From: Kumtagia sp052180275
GTDB lineage: Bacteria > Pseudomonadota > Alphaproteobacteria > Rhizobiales > Rhizobiaceae
Assembly (NCBI RefSeq): GCF_052180275.1
Contig: NZ_CP197465.1
Location: 1,054,001-1,118,000, forward strand
Direction of reading: 5' to 3'
DNA: 64,000 nt
Made by a program: the position numbers and the translations under genes. This document shows, piece after piece, positions 63,281-64,000 of the stretch (the stretch's first letter is position 1; every line of letters starts with the position of its first letter). Under the pieces are notes generated by a model, which was given only the letters and a program-made list of their open reading frames with translations, was not told the origin of the DNA and ran no database searches.

Positions 63281-64000
<720 letters not shown>

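Overview
The window is GC-rich, gene-dense chromosome from an alphaproteobacterium of the order Rhizobiales, most likely Mesorhizobium or a close relative in the Phyllobacteriaceae. This rests on gene content (a PuuE-UraD fusion, cytochrome-linked urate oxidase PuuD, a rhizobial-type carnitine cluster, urtABCDE) and on the many palindromic intergenic repeats. It is inference from reading, not from a database search. I found no rRNA, tRNA, CRISPR array, insertion sequence or phage gene.

Layout. 1-2.1 kb: methionine-salvage genes mtnK (5' end missing) and mtnA. 2.1-9.0 kb: the urea transporter operon urtABCDE behind a near-perfect sigma-54 promoter, with palindromic repeats at three of its four gene junctions. 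9.0-11.6 kb: a secreted-type RTX protein made of six modules of about 138 residues. 11.7-15.3 kb: a copper-resistance group (CopA-type ATPase, CueR, DUF305 protein) with two CueR-type promoters. 15.3-28.4 kb: ordinary metabolism and housekeeping (potassium channel, PPi-type phosphofructokinase, GABA aminotransferase, AlkC-like glycosylase, xylA/xylB, TTC38-like protein, LysE exporter, L,D-transpeptidase).

28.5-36.6 kb is the least understood region. A minus-strand series holds an outer-membrane barrel protein, an exported hypothetical protein, and four exported DUF1254/DUF1214 proteins alternating between two subtypes (B-A-B-A). A vestige of the hypothetical gene lies before the second pair, which points to an old duplication of a three-gene unit.

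37-39.9 kb: a membrane adenylate/guanylate cyclase, small unknown genes and a VapBC toxin-antitoxin pair. 39.9-48.2 kb: a trimethylammonium (carnitine/crotonobetaine) catabolic cluster with a CdhR-type regulator, a BKACE enzyme, an HD-domain protein, carnitine dehydrogenase, an acyl-CoA dehydrogenase, an NDP-forming acyl-CoA ligase and CaiD. 48.3-64 kb: a near-complete purine-to-ureidoglycolate pathway (deaminases, XdhABC, PuuD, UraH, PuuE-UraD, AllE, AllA), interrupted by a stress block (DUF899, GST, Dps and an EcfG-type promoter driving a 24-residue peptide and a membrane protein).

The nitrogen theme is coherent: urea uptake, purine breakdown and carnitine breakdown all supply nitrogen. The most striking structural feature is the invasion by palindromic elements. 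They occupy operon junctions, appear to supply a start codon or ribosome-binding site, and in two cases are translated in frame inside enzymes (the acyl-CoA ligase and XdhC). A separate 80-bp family occurs three times, each copy just upstream of a gene.
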